64,000 nt of DNA from Dechloromonas sp. HYN0024 (GTDB lineage: Bacteria; Pseudomonadota; Gammaproteobacteria; Burkholderiales; Rhodocyclaceae): NCBI RefSeq assembly GCF_003441615.1, contig NZ_CP031842.1, forward strand, positions 2,488,001 to 2,552,000, in the 5' to 3' direction. Under the pieces are notes generated by a model. That model saw only the letters and a program-made list of their open reading frames with translations, did no database searches and was not told the origin of the DNA. How positions within the stretch are numbered: position 1 is the first letter of the stretch; every line of letters begins with the position of its first letter. Of this stretch, positions 1-10,226 are shown one piece after another. The position numbers and the translations under genes are program-made.

Positions 1-779
1 TGAAGCTGAAGCCGATGGGCAAGGTTTTGCTGGCCGAAAAAGTCGATTCGCGCGAGCAGATGGAACAATGCCTCAAGCTCGGTTTCACGCTCTTCCAGGG
101 CTATTACTTTGCCAAGCCGACGATCATTTCCGGCAAGAAACTCGATCATTCGCAGCTGTCCCTGATGAAACTGATGGGCTTGCTGCTCGGCGACGCTGAT
201 ACCTCGGAGCTTGAAGCCGCGCTCAAGACCGAACCCGGTCTGACCATCAACCTGCTGCGCATGACCAACTCGGTCGGCTCAGGCGGATCGGAAAAAATCA
301 ACTCGCTGGGTCATGCCATCACCGTCCTTGGCCGCCGCCAGTTACAACGCTGGCTGCAACTGCTGGTTTTTGCCGCCGGCCCGCAGACCAGCGGCTGCAA
401 TCCCTTGTTATTGCTCGCCGCCACCCGTGGTCGCCTGATGGAAATCCTGGCCGGCGAACTGCAGCCGGGCGACGTAGGCTTCGCCGACCAGGCCTTCATG
501 GCCGGGATCATGTCGCTGATGCCGGCACTGGTCAATTTGCCGATTGCCGATGTGGTGGCCCCGCTTGGCCTGACGCCCAGCCTGCGCGATGCCCTGTGCG
601 ACGGTAGTGGCCGCCTTGGCAGCCTGCTGCGCGTGGCACAAGGCAGCGAAGATGGCGATCTGCCGACGCTCTCGGCCGCCCTGGCCGAACTGCCGGAACT
701 CAGTCCGAAGGCCCTCAACAAAGGTCAGACCCAAGCCTTGCAATGGGCTAACTGCATCGGCCAGGAACAACCGTCATAA
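1..779 (+). CDS. EAL/HDOD-domain signalling protein, C-terminal part
   Basis: The frame is open from the first bases of the window, so the gene starts upstream and only its last roughly 258 codons are seen. The first 40 or so residues (KVLLAEKV, GFTLFQGYYFAKP) match the end of an EAL c-di-GMP phosphodiesterase domain. The rest is a HDOD domain, with SLMKLMGLL, EPGLTINLLRMTNS and a glycine-rich INSLGHAITVLGRRQLQRW stretch. This architecture is that of YuxH/CdgJ-type regulators, many of which have a degenerate EAL domain. The catalytic EAL residues lie outside the window, so enzyme activity cannot be judged. It is separated by 94 bases from the next gene and no terminator is evident. Confidence 0.85.
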   Translation, partial: KLKPMGKVLLAEKVDSREQMEQCLKLGFTLFQGYYFAKPTIISGKKLDHSQLSLMKLMGLLLGDADTSELEAALKTEPGLTINLLRMTNSVGSGGSEKINSLGHAITVLGRRQLQRWLQLLVFAAGPQTSGCNPLLLLAATRGRLMEILAGELQPGDVGFADQAFMAGIMSLMPALVNLPIADVVAPLGLTPSLRDALCDGSGRLGSLLRVAQGSEDGDLPTLSAALAELPELSPKALNKGQTQALQWANCIGQEQPS

Positions 780-873
780 GCGCTACCCGCTGTTACAAAA
801 AGGCGACAGCACCAGCACAATGGGGGGCTGGCCGTGATCTACAATCGCTCCATTTTCATTAGACGGAAAGATC

Positions 874-1188
874 ATGGACAGCACCCGGCCGAATTCCCCG
901 TTTCAACAAGGCAGCACCCCCGGCCCTGTGGCCAGGCTGGTCGCCTTTGTCCTGAGCGCGAGCCTGCTGGTCCTCGGTTTCATGTTTTCGCTGGTCGCCC
1001 TGGCCGTTGTCGCCGTTATTGGCGTCGTGCTCGGTGGCTGGCTATGGTGGAAAACGCGCCCCCTGCGCAAGCAGATGCAGCAAATGCGCGAGACTCAGCA
1101 AATGGGCAACCCCGAGCCGGCCTTTGATGAGCCGGCCATCGAAGGTGAATTCATCCGTGAACTGCCGCCAGAACAGCGGCTGCGCTGA
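874..1188 (+). CDS. small membrane protein of unknown function
   Basis: A 104-residue protein with one long hydrophobic segment at about residues 22-53, probably one or two closely spaced membrane helices, followed by a basic stretch (WWKTRPLRKQMQQM) that should stay in the cytoplasm. The tail is polar and acidic, with EFIRELPPEQ near the end. A purine-rich ribosome site (ggaaag) lies just upstream of the ATG. I do not recognise a family with a known job. Its stop codon directly abuts the stop of the convergent gene on the other strand, with no spacer. Confidence 0.72.
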   Translation: MDSTRPNSPFQQGSTPGPVARLVAFVLSASLLVLGFMFSLVALAVVAVIGVVLGGWLWWKTRPLRKQMQQMRETQQMGNPEPAFDEPAIEGEFIRELPPEQRLR

Positions 1189-1487
1189 TCAGCGCAGCTT
1201 GGGGTTGAGCGACCCGCGGTTGTAATCCTTGTCGCCGGGCATGAGTAGCCGGCCAACACCAAAAACACCCCCTTGCGCTTCGGCCGGACGCGCCTTGTTT
1301 TCTGGATACTCACCGGCCAGCTTCTCGGCCTCGGCCGCCTTTGCGGCATCAACAAACTTCCAGCGGCCATTGGGATAAAGGCGCACTTTCTCGCCGCCAA
1401 CGGTCGTCGCCTCGAGGGGTGTCCGGTCGAGTTCGGTGGCGAGGCCCGGCCCCGCCACCAGCATCAGCATCAGCGCAAAAGCCGTTT

Positions 1488-1491
<4 letters not shown>
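1189..1491 (-). CDS. small secreted protein of unknown function, coupled to alaS
   Basis: A 100-residue protein with a clear signal peptide ([19 protein letters not shown]), so probably periplasmic. The mature part contains [11 protein letters not shown], a pattern common in short periplasmic proteins of unknown role, and charged low-complexity sequence. The start is a GTG at 1489-1491 that overlaps the alaS stop codon (GTGA), so it should be translated by coupling from alaS and share its transcript. No function can be assigned. An exported protein translationally coupled to a tRNA synthetase is unusual, but may reflect only compact gene packing. Confidence 0.75.
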
Positions 1492-4103
<2,612 letters not shown>

Positions 4104-4190
4104 AAGCTGGCGGCCCTAAATGGCATTGATGTTCGAAGCCCGTGATTTTAAATCAAAGCTCAGGCCGGTGAAGCAGCAATGCGTTGAGCC

Positions 4191-4217
4191 AAACAAAAAA
4201 CCCGCCGGGCGGCGGGT
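4191..4217 (-). terminator. Rho-independent terminator of the periplasmic protein gene
   Basis: Read on the minus strand, a stem formed by cccgcc and ggcggg around a gggc loop (4201-4216) is followed by a run of T interrupted once (4191-4200). It lies between the small periplasmic protein gene and alaS and should end transcription of the former. Confidence 0.8.
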
Positions 4218-4240
4218 CATTTGCGCACAGATGTGAGATA

Positions 4241-4594
4241 TCAATGGCGATGCGGACGATCGACGCGACCATTGTGGTTGTAATCGTGCTGGCGATCATG
4301 CTTTTCGTTGTAGATGCGCCGGCTCTGCACGTTCTGCGCGTGATTGAGCTGGCCCCGTTCCTGGCGCGTCACGACACCATCGGCCTTGGCTCTGGCTTCC
4401 ATGTTGTCGACGCGCTGCTGGCCGCGCTCGAGACGATTGGCCTCGCGCTGGGTCAGACTGCCGGAAGCAACGCCCTGCTCGATACGGCGCTCCTGATTGG
4501 CTTCGCGCTGATCGACCCGCGGCGTATTGGCCTGGGCAAAGACAAGGGACGGCAGAACAAGGGAAAGGATGGCGATGGACTTGGCGATTTGCAT
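4241..4594 (-). CDS. small periplasmic protein rich in Arg, Glu, Gln and Asn
   Basis: A 117-residue protein with a signal peptide (MQIAKSIAILSLVLPSLVFA). The mature part is very polar and predicted helical. It has a repeated pattern: DQREANQERRIEQG, TQREANRLERGQQ and TRQERGQLNHAQN each resemble the others, suggesting internal duplication of a roughly 25-residue helical unit. The C-terminus is His/Asn/Arg-rich (YNHNGRVDRPHRH), which could bind metal or simply be disordered. I do not recognise a named function; similar small exported proteins occur in many betaproteobacteria. It is transcribed alone, with its own terminator downstream. Confidence 0.8.
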   Translation of the reverse strand: MQIAKSIAILSLVLPSLVFAQANTPRVDQREANQERRIEQGVASGSLTQREANRLERGQQRVDNMEARAKADGVVTRQERGQLNHAQNVQSRRIYNEKHDRQHDYNHNGRVDRPHRH

Positions 4595-4658
4595 GTTGAT
4601 CTCCTGATGGTTAGGGCTGACTCCCTGGCAATCATTAGAAAATAAAACCGGCTAAAAA

Positions 4659-5402
4659 TCAGCCGCCTAAATGCAAGCCTTTGTAAGCACTTGTTTCTGG
4701 TGCAAAGAGGTCAAGGCGGTCGGTAAAAACCGCACTGACGCCGCGCCTGAACAGCGCACCCGCCGACGTTTCACTGTTGACGGTATAACAGAGCACCGGA
4801 ATCTCGTTGGCCCGCGCCTCCGCCAATACTGCATCGGTCAGACCTTCGGCGGCACAATGCAGGGTGACAGCCTGAAGGCGAAGCAACACGGCCAGCCAAT
4901 CATCAGGCACTTGCTCGAACAGCACCCCGCGAGGAATCTGCGGCGCCAGATCACGGGCAATTTCCAACGCTTCCAGCGAGAAGGATGAAATCAGGGGCGG
5001 CACCCGAGCGTCCTGCCACAACTTGACACTCTGGCGAGCCACCGCTTCGGCGGTTTCGCGCTCGAAACCGGCGGCCGGCTTGATCTCGACATTGGCCAGC
5101 AGATCGTATTGACGGCACAAGGCAACCGCCTCGGCATAACCGGGAACGCGTTCGCCACCGCCAGCATCGAGCCGGAAAAGCACGGCATCCGACGTGGCAC
5201 TGACGTGCCCCTGTCCGTTGGTCGTCCGCTCCAGCGTTTCATCGTGCATCAGCAGCGGCGTACCGTCGGCCGATAACATCACATCAAACTCGACCGCCGC
5301 GAAACCCAGTCGGGCGGCGAGACGAATGCCGGCCAGGGTGTTTTCCGGCGCCAGCGAACCGCCACCGCGATGGGCAATCCAGCGCGGCAGCGGCAAGCGC
5401 AT
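4659..5402 (-). CDS. ugpQ: glycerophosphodiester phosphodiesterase
   Basis: Hydrolyses glycerophosphodiesters to glycerol-3-phosphate and an alcohol. The start at 5400-5402 gives 247 residues beginning MRLPLPRWIAHRGGG; a longer upstream frame exists but lacks homologous sequence. The GDPD signature is complete: HRG near residue 10, the PENT pair of the active site, EFDV with the metal-binding acids, then MHDETLERTT. No signal peptide, so it is the cytoplasmic UgpQ type rather than periplasmic GlpQ. Its ATG overlaps the ugpB stop (ATGA), so the two are translationally coupled and probably serve one uptake route for glycerophosphodiesters or glycerol-3-phosphate. Confidence 0.92.
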   Translation of the reverse strand: MRLPLPRWIAHRGGGSLAPENTLAGIRLAARLGFAAVEFDVMLSADGTPLLMHDETLERTTNGQGHVSATSDAVLFRLDAGGGERVPGYAEAVALCRQYDLLANVEIKPAAGFERETAEAVARQSVKLWQDARVPPLISSFSLEALEIARDLAPQIPRGVLFEQVPDDWLAVLLRLQAVTLHCAAEGLTDAVLAEARANEIPVLCYTVNSETSAGALFRRGVSAVFTDRLDLFAPETSAYKGLHLGG

Positions 5403-6688
5403 CAGAAGGGCTGCGCCTTCTTCAGCAGCGGCTTGGCACCGAGCAGGACATTGCCGCGATGCACCGAGGTATCGAGCGCCGCCTTGGCCGGCTTCCTGTC
5501 GTCCCACACCGCTTCCAGCTCCTCGTTGGTGATGATACGCACCGGATCGATATTGGCGACGCGCACAGCCGACTTGCCGCCGTTTCCATTCAGCGAGGCG
5601 TAGGCAACGTCGAGCGTCTTGTCGCCGTCCTGCAGCAGCTTGCTGCGCATCGCGGCACGGGCTGCCGAGGTCAGCGGCAGGCCGCCATAGACACGGACAA
5701 TTTCAAGCTGCATTTCGGGCGAAATCAGGAAGCTGACAAATTTGGCTGCCTGCTTGTACTGTGCCGCCGAACGGCCAGCGCCGATCCACAGCGACGCACC
5801 ATCGGCCAGCGAAGACTGACGACCGCCATAGACATCATCGTGATAAGGCAGAGGCGCGACCCCGAGTTCGACGCCCTTGGCATCCCGGAAATCGGTATGT
5901 TCGCGCGAATCGGTGGAAATCATCGCGCACTCACCTTCGTGAAAACGCGCACTGGCTTCGTTGCGACGACCAAAGAGCTTGAAATAATTGGCCTTGGTCC
6001 ACGTCGCCATCATCGCCAAATGCTTGACCTGCGGCAGGCCGTTGAAGGCCAGCACGCCCTTGTCGGAAACCGCCGGCAAACCGGAAATGGCGCTGACGTT
6101 ATCGACATGCACCCAGACCGGCCACGACGAGGTGTACGGGCAGGCATAGCCGGCGTCCTGCAACTTGTCGAGCATGCCCTGCATTTCAAACCAGGTCTTG
6201 GGCGGCTGATCGGGATTCAGGCCGGCCTTGCGGAAGGCGTTCTTGTTATAGAACAGCACCGGCGTCGAATACAGCACCGGCAAGGCGACCAGCCGGCCCT
6301 TGGCGTCCAGCGAACCGGCCTTGAGATCAGCCGACAATTCGCCCATTTTGAGGGGCTCGCCGGCCTTGGTCATCATCTCGTACAGCGGCACGAATTGTTT
6401 GGGCTGGCTGAGCACATCACTCATGTCGTAACGACTGACCAGATTCAATGCCGCCGGCTTGCCGCCCTTTTCCAGACGGACCAGCTTGAGGGTGCTGCCG
6501 GATTCTTTGTTGAAGCGATCGACAATGGCCTGTAGACGATCTTCGCCAACCGCACCAAGATTGTGTGCCAGCTCGAATTCGGCGGTCGGCACCGGCGCAG
6601 GTGCTGGCTTCGGCGGCTTGGCTTGGGCCAGGGAACTGGCCAGAGCCAGGGCGAGAACGAGTGCCAGGGGACGAACACAATGCGACAT
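5402..6688 (-). CDS. ugpB: UgpB-like sn-glycerol-3-phosphate ABC transporter substrate-binding protein
   Basis: A 428-residue periplasmic solute-binding protein with a signal peptide ending near residue 23 (SSLAQAK). The mature protein is an extracellular-solute-binding family 1 type: DRFNKESGS, LPVLYSTPVLFYNKNAFRKAG, PKTWFEM and the C-terminal FVSFLISPEMQ are characteristic of UgpB. The Pro/Ala linker PPKPAPAPVPTAE after the signal is unusual. It is coupled to ugpQ downstream. The membrane and ATPase subunits (ugpA, ugpE, ugpC) are not in this window, so it must rely on a transporter encoded elsewhere. A minus-strand -10 like TATAAT lies at 6718-6723. Confidence 0.88.
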   Translation of the reverse strand: MSHCVRPLALVLALALASSLAQAKPPKPAPAPVPTAEFELAHNLGAVGEDRLQAIVDRFNKESGSTLKLVRLEKGGKPAALNLVSRYDMSDVLSQPKQFVPLYEMMTKAGEPLKMGELSADLKAGSLDAKGRLVALPVLYSTPVLFYNKNAFRKAGLNPDQPPKTWFEMQGMLDKLQDAGYACPYTSSWPVWVHVDNVSAISGLPAVSDKGVLAFNGLPQVKHLAMMATWTKANYFKLFGRRNEASARFHEGECAMISTDSREHTDFRDAKGVELGVAPLPYHDDVYGGRQSSLADGASLWIGAGRSAAQYKQAAKFVSFLISPEMQLEIVRVYGGLPLTSAARAAMRSKLLQDGDKTLDVAYASLNGNGGKSAVRVANIDPVRIITNEELEAVWDDRKPAKAALDTSVHRGNVLLGAKPLLKKAQPF

Positions 6689-6754
6689 GGATACTCCAGC
6701 GGTTCTTAAAGATGCAAATTATAACGGCCAAGCACTATCACGCTCGCCACACAT

Positions 6755-6774
6755 TTTTCGCAAATATGCGAAAA
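6755..6774. promoter_or_regulatory. Perfect 8-bp inverted repeat in the ugpB / lipoprotein divergent region
   Basis: ttttcgca, spacer aata, tgcgaaaa: perfect 8-base arms with a 4-base spacer. It ends 8 bases before the lipoprotein ATG and sits about 50 bases upstream of the start of transcription expected from the ugpB -10 at 6718-6723. It could be an operator for a dimeric regulator, or an RNA hairpin at the lipoprotein translation start, which has no obvious ribosome site. Confidence 0.5.
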
Positions 6775-6782
6775 TTCCACCC

Positions 6783-7196
6783 ATGATCAAGCCAACTTTT
6801 CTTATTCTCGCCGTCCTTGGACTGGGCGCCTGCGACCAGGTGAACCAGAAGCTCGGTCTTGAGGATCTAGCCAAAAAGGAAGCCAAGGCCGAACAGGAAG
6901 CGAAGGCGGTTGGCAGCGCCTGCCGCCAGTCCGGTCGAGCCATCGAGGACTGCTATTCGATTTACGGCTGGCTACCCAAGGCTGGCATCTACACCGGCTG
7001 GCGCGAGATGGACGAATACATGCGCGAAAACAAGCTCGAGACCATCGCGCCGCAACTGCCCCCGCCAGAACCACCGGGCGCCAAGAAAAAGAAGAAAGCA
7101 GAGGCGGCAGGCGAAGGCGATGCCAAGGCAGATGCCAAGGCAGATGCCAAGGATGAGCACAAGGCTGAACCCGAGAAAAAAGCCGACAAACACTAA
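6783..7196 (+). CDS. putative lipoprotein with Lys/Ala-rich repeat tail
   Basis: A 137-residue protein. MIKPTFLILAVLGLGAC is a lipoprotein signal with a clear lipobox (LGAC), so the mature protein should be anchored by Cys17. The middle has a conserved-looking block with CRQSGRAIEDCYSIYGWLPKAGIYTGWREMDEYM, holding two cysteines that could form a disulfide. The last 45 residues are low complexity: a KKKKK run, then DAKADAKADAK from a tandem 12-base repeat at about 7120-7150. The function is unknown. It is followed by a histidine kinase gene on the same strand and may be co-transcribed with it. Confidence 0.8.
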   Translation: MIKPTFLILAVLGLGACDQVNQKLGLEDLAKKEAKAEQEAKAVGSACRQSGRAIEDCYSIYGWLPKAGIYTGWREMDEYMRENKLETIAPQLPPPEPPGAKKKKKAEAAGEGDAKADAKADAKDEHKAEPEKKADKH

Positions 7197-7214
7197 ACAG
7201 GCGAGGAGACTTCA

Positions 7215-7247
7215 ATGCTGCTGACGACGAGAAGACAGACACCATGA
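7215..7247 (+). CDS. candidate 10-codon leader ORF coupled to the kinase gene
   Basis: ATG at 7215-7217, ten codons (MLLTTRRQTP), TGA at 7245-7247. It has the best ribosome site in the region, gaggag at 7203-7208 at good spacing, while the kinase ATG at 7244 has none close by. The stop overlaps the kinase start as ATGA, so ribosomes ending here could restart on the kinase. Two adjacent aga codons, normally rare in GC-rich genomes, occur in it. Too short to call by homology; this is an inference from signal placement. Confidence 0.4.
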   Translation: MLLTTRRQTP

Positions 7248-9790
7248 AGCTTCCCAATTTTCTTGGCGGCATTCGCGGCAAGCTGATCGGCGTTTTTGTC
7301 CTGATCAAGGTAGTGCCGCTGCTCCTGCTGGCAGGATTTGCCTGGCACGCCACCAGCCAGTTGGGCGAAGACGTTTCGGCCAAGGCGGGCAGCATGGCCG
7401 ATGCCATGCTGACGACGATCAAGACGGTAGGCAAGACCGTTACCGATGACTCGATTCGCGCCCTCGACCTGCGTTCACGTGAAGCCATCGAGGCACTGAC
7501 CACCGAAACAGCCAAGGAAATCGCCACTTTCCTCTATGGCCGCGACGCCGACATCCGGCAAGCAGCGGCGCTCGAACCTTCCGAAGCGGCGTTCCGCAAC
7601 TTTCTCAGTGAACGGACCCGGCCGGTTTATCAGCATGGGCCGTGGAAACTCGCTGAAGATGGCAAGTCGTGGGTACCCGAACAGCCTGTTGTGCGCGAGG
7701 CCAAGGTAACGCGCCCGATACTGCCCGATAACGCCAAGGATTTCCATGCCCGTCCGGCGGAATATTTTGGCGAGAAGGAGCAACGCCCGCTGTTCGTCGA
7801 AATGACCTTTATCGACCTCAACGGCAACGAGACCGTCAAGGTCACCACCAGCCAGCTGACCGACAAAGGGCGCAAGAACATCAGCGTCCGCAACAACACC
7901 TTCGTCAGGGCGGAAACCTATTTCGCCGACCTGAAAAAACTGAAGCCGGGCGACATCTACGTCTCCGAGGTGATCGGTGCGTACGTTCCGACCCAGCTCA
8001 TCGGGCCTTACCTGCCAGCCAGCCTGGATAAGGCCGGCAAGCCCTTCAAGCCCGAAGAATCTGCCTACGCCGGCACCGAGAACCCCGTCGGCAAGCGATT
8101 TCGGGGCATTGTCCGCTGGGCCATGCCGGTCCTCCGGGGCGGCCAGACCATCGGCTACGTCACCCTCGCCCTTGACCACGACCACATTCGCCAGTTCTCC
8201 GACCGGCTAATGCCGACCGAGGAGCGCCATACCCCGATTGCCGATGCCATCAAGGGCAATTACGCCTTCCTCTGGGACCACCGGAGTCGCTCCATTTCCC
8301 ATCCGCGGGATTACTTCATCACCGGCTACGATGCGCAAACCGGGCAACCAGCCACTCCCTGGATGGATGCCGACCTGTACGCCGAATGGCAGGCTAGCGG
8401 CAAGCCTTCGCACGAGTTTCTGGCGGGCACGCCACCCTTCCGTAACCAGAACCTCAAACTCAAGCCGGCCAAGGAGCTGATCAAAGCCGGCACGGTCGGC
8501 CTTGACTGCCGCTACCTCAACTTCTCGCCACAATGCGACGGCTGGAATGCACTGACCGAGCATGGCGGCTCCGGCTCCTTCGTCATCTTCTTCTCCGGCC
8601 TGTGGAAGCTCACCACTGCCGCCGCCATCCCGTACTACACCGGCCAGTACGGCAAATCGCCCCAGGGCTTCGGTTTTGTCACCATCGGCGCTAATGTCGA
8701 CGAGTTCCACAAGGCGGCGACCGAGACAGCCGGACGCATCAACACCCTGCTCGAAGAAAAGGATGCCAGCCTTGCCGCCCAACGCAGCGAACTGCTTGAC
8801 CACATTGCCGACGGTCTGACCACAACCGCCATCGGCCTGTGGGGCTCGACATTGCTCATGGTCGTTATCGTCATCGGCATTGCCGTGTGGATGGCCGGGT
8901 TGCTCACCCGCCGCATCACGGCAATGATCTCGGGCATTCGTGCCTTCCAGCAGGGAGATCTGAAACGACGACTGGAGGCGAACTCCTCCGACGAAATGGG
9001 CGAACTTTCCCGCTCCTTCAACCGCATGGCTGATTCCGTTGAAGAGTCCTTTAAGCGTCTCGAAGAGGCGAAAGAGAAAGCCGAGGAGGCCAGCCGGCAA
9101 AAATCCGCCTTCCTGGCCACCATGTCACACGAACTGCGCACCCCGCTCAACGGTATTCTCGGGTTTGCCGATCTCCTCAAGGACGATCTCGAAGATCCCG
9201 ATCAACGCAGTCATGCAGAAATCATTGCGCAGAGCGGCAACCACCTGCTTCAGTTGGTCAACGAAATTCTCGACCTGGCGAAGATCGAGTCCGGCGAAAT
9301 GCACTTCAACATCAGTGCAGTTCCACTTGCCGGCATGCTCTCTGAATGCATTGCCAGCCAACGGGCCATAGCCGAAGAAAAAGGCCTGAAACTCGAACTG
9401 CAGCTGGCCGATGACCTACCCGATACATTCAATACCGACCCGACGCGCCTGCGCCAGATCCTCAATAATTTGCTCGGCAATGCGGTCAAGTTCACGGCGG
9501 TCGGCCAGGTCAGCCTTCATGTCTCCCGTGCCGAACGCGACATCGCCTTCGCCATTCGCGACTCCGGCCCCGGCATTGCACCGGAACACCACGAAACAAT
9601 TTTTGAGAAATTCAAACAGCTGGACAATTTCCTGACCCGGGAACATGGTGGCACCGGTCTGGGGCTAGCCCTCGTTCGCCAGTTGGTGGAACACATGGGC
9701 GGAAGCGTGACCCTCGACTCAGACATTGGTGCCGGATCGACCTTCACTGTTTACCTGCCATTGGATATCGGCCATGACCGAACAACGTAA
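7244..9790 (+). CDS. membrane sensor histidine kinase (sensory domain, HAMP, HisKA, HATPase)
   Basis: An 848-residue kinase. A first membrane helix at about residues 13-30 is followed by a large extracytoplasmic domain of roughly 500 residues, probably Cache-like. It contains HPRDYFITGYD and a Cys pair (GLDCRYLNFSPQCDG). The second helix is near residues 528-552, then HAMP (RRITAMISGIRAFQQGDL). A coiled coil (EEAKEKAEEASRQK) leads to HisKA with phospho-acceptor His629 (MSHELRTPLNG). HATPase motifs are intact: [17 protein letters not shown] and GGTGLGLAL. The ligand is unknown. The gene overlaps its receiver partner by 17 bases and may be translated through the short leader ORF ending at its start. 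Confidence 0.93.
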   Translation: MKLPNFLGGIRGKLIGVFVLIKVVPLLLLAGFAWHATSQLGEDVSAKAGSMADAMLTTIKTVGKTVTDDSIRALDLRSREAIEALTTETAKEIATFLYGRDADIRQAAALEPSEAAFRNFLSERTRPVYQHGPWKLAEDGKSWVPEQPVVREAKVTRPILPDNAKDFHARPAEYFGEKEQRPLFVEMTFIDLNGNETVKVTTSQLTDKGRKNISVRNNTFVRAETYFADLKKLKPGDIYVSEVIGAYVPTQLIGPYLPASLDKAGKPFKPEESAYAGTENPVGKRFRGIVRWAMPVLRGGQTIGYVTLALDHDHIRQFSDRLMPTEERHTPIADAIKGNYAFLWDHRSRSISHPRDYFITGYDAQTGQPATPWMDADLYAEWQASGKPSHEFLAGTPPFRNQNLKLKPAKELIKAGTVGLDCRYLNFSPQCDGWNALTEHGGSGSFVIFFSGLWKLTTAAAIPYYTGQYGKSPQGFGFVTIGANVDEFHKAATETAGRINTLLEEKDASLAAQRSELLDHIADGLTTTAIGLWGSTLLMVVIVIGIAVWMAGLLTRRITAMISGIRAFQQGDLKRRLEANSSDEMGELSRSFNRMADSVEESFKRLEEAKEKAEEASRQKSAFLATMSHELRTPLNGILGFADLLKDDLEDPDQRSHAEIIAQSGNHLLQLVNEILDLAKIESGEMHFNISAVPLAGMLSECIASQRAIAEEKGLKLELQLADDLPDTFNTDPTRLRQILNNLLGNAVKFTAVGQVSLHVSRAERDIAFAIRDSGPGIAPEHHETIFEKFKQLDNFLTREHGGTGLGLALVRQLVEHMGGSVTLDSDIGAGSTFTVYLPLDIGHDRTT

Positions 9791-10139
9791 CGCCCTGGTC
9801 GTGGACGACCATCCGACCAACCGACTACTTGCCTGCGCGTTGCTCAAGAAATTCGGCTGGACGGTATTCGAAGCCGAATGCGGCACCATGGCGCTGACCA
9901 TGGCCGCCGAGCATCAATTCCGCCTCGTCCTCCTCGACATCAGCATGCCCGGCCTGTCCGGCGAAGAAACCTGCGCCGCCCTAAGGGCGGCCGAGACCGC
10001 CCAGCGGCTGCACATCGTTGCCTATACGGCACATGCCTTCCCGGAGGATGAGCAACGCCTCCTCGCCTGCGGGTTCGACGAAGTTCTCGTCAAACCGATC
10101 AGCCGCCAGCGCATTGAAGATCTGGTGGCCAAACTTTAG
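9774..10139 (+). CDS. single-domain response regulator (receiver only)
   Basis: A 121-residue CheY-like receiver without an output domain. The acidic pair is in LVVDDHP, the phospho-acceptor is Asp55 (LLDISMPG), the conserved Thr/Ala is in VAYTAHAF, and the Lys is in VLVKPIS. The start at 9774 (MTEQRN) was chosen over a longer frame because it begins directly before the receiver fold. It overlaps the end of the upstream kinase gene by 17 bases, so it is almost certainly its direct partner. With no output domain it may act by protein contact or as an intermediate in a phosphorelay. Confidence 0.92.
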   Translation: MTEQRNALVVDDHPTNRLLACALLKKFGWTVFEAECGTMALTMAAEHQFRLVLLDISMPGLSGEETCAALRAAETAQRLHIVAYTAHAFPEDEQRLLACGFDEVLVKPISRQRIEDLVAKL

Positions 10140-10212
10140 TTTTGGCGCAGCCGCTCGGGATTCGTTTTTAAGGCCGGGCTCAAGCAGCCGGGTGCTTGGC
10201 GGCAGGTAGGCG

Positions 10213-10218
10213 TATAAT
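10213..10218 (+). promoter_or_regulatory. TATAAT -10-like box next to the rhlE start
   Basis: A consensus TATAAT ends 8 bases before the rhlE ATG (10227). Transcription from it would begin at or within a base or two of the ATG, giving a leaderless message. No convincing -35 is seen at normal spacing, and no ribosome site lies between the box and the ATG. Chance occurrence is possible. Confidence 0.35.
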
Positions 10219-10226
10219 TCGGCCCC

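Noticed and set aside
5459..6535. A 358-codon plus-strand frame opposite ugpB
   Set aside because: Antisense to ugpB, whose protein has a clear signal peptide and family motifs.
7081..7196. Tandem repeat in the lipoprotein gene, considered as a separate repeat element
   Set aside because: It is a short coding repeat giving a Lys/Ala-rich tail, in frame throughout; listed within the gene entry.
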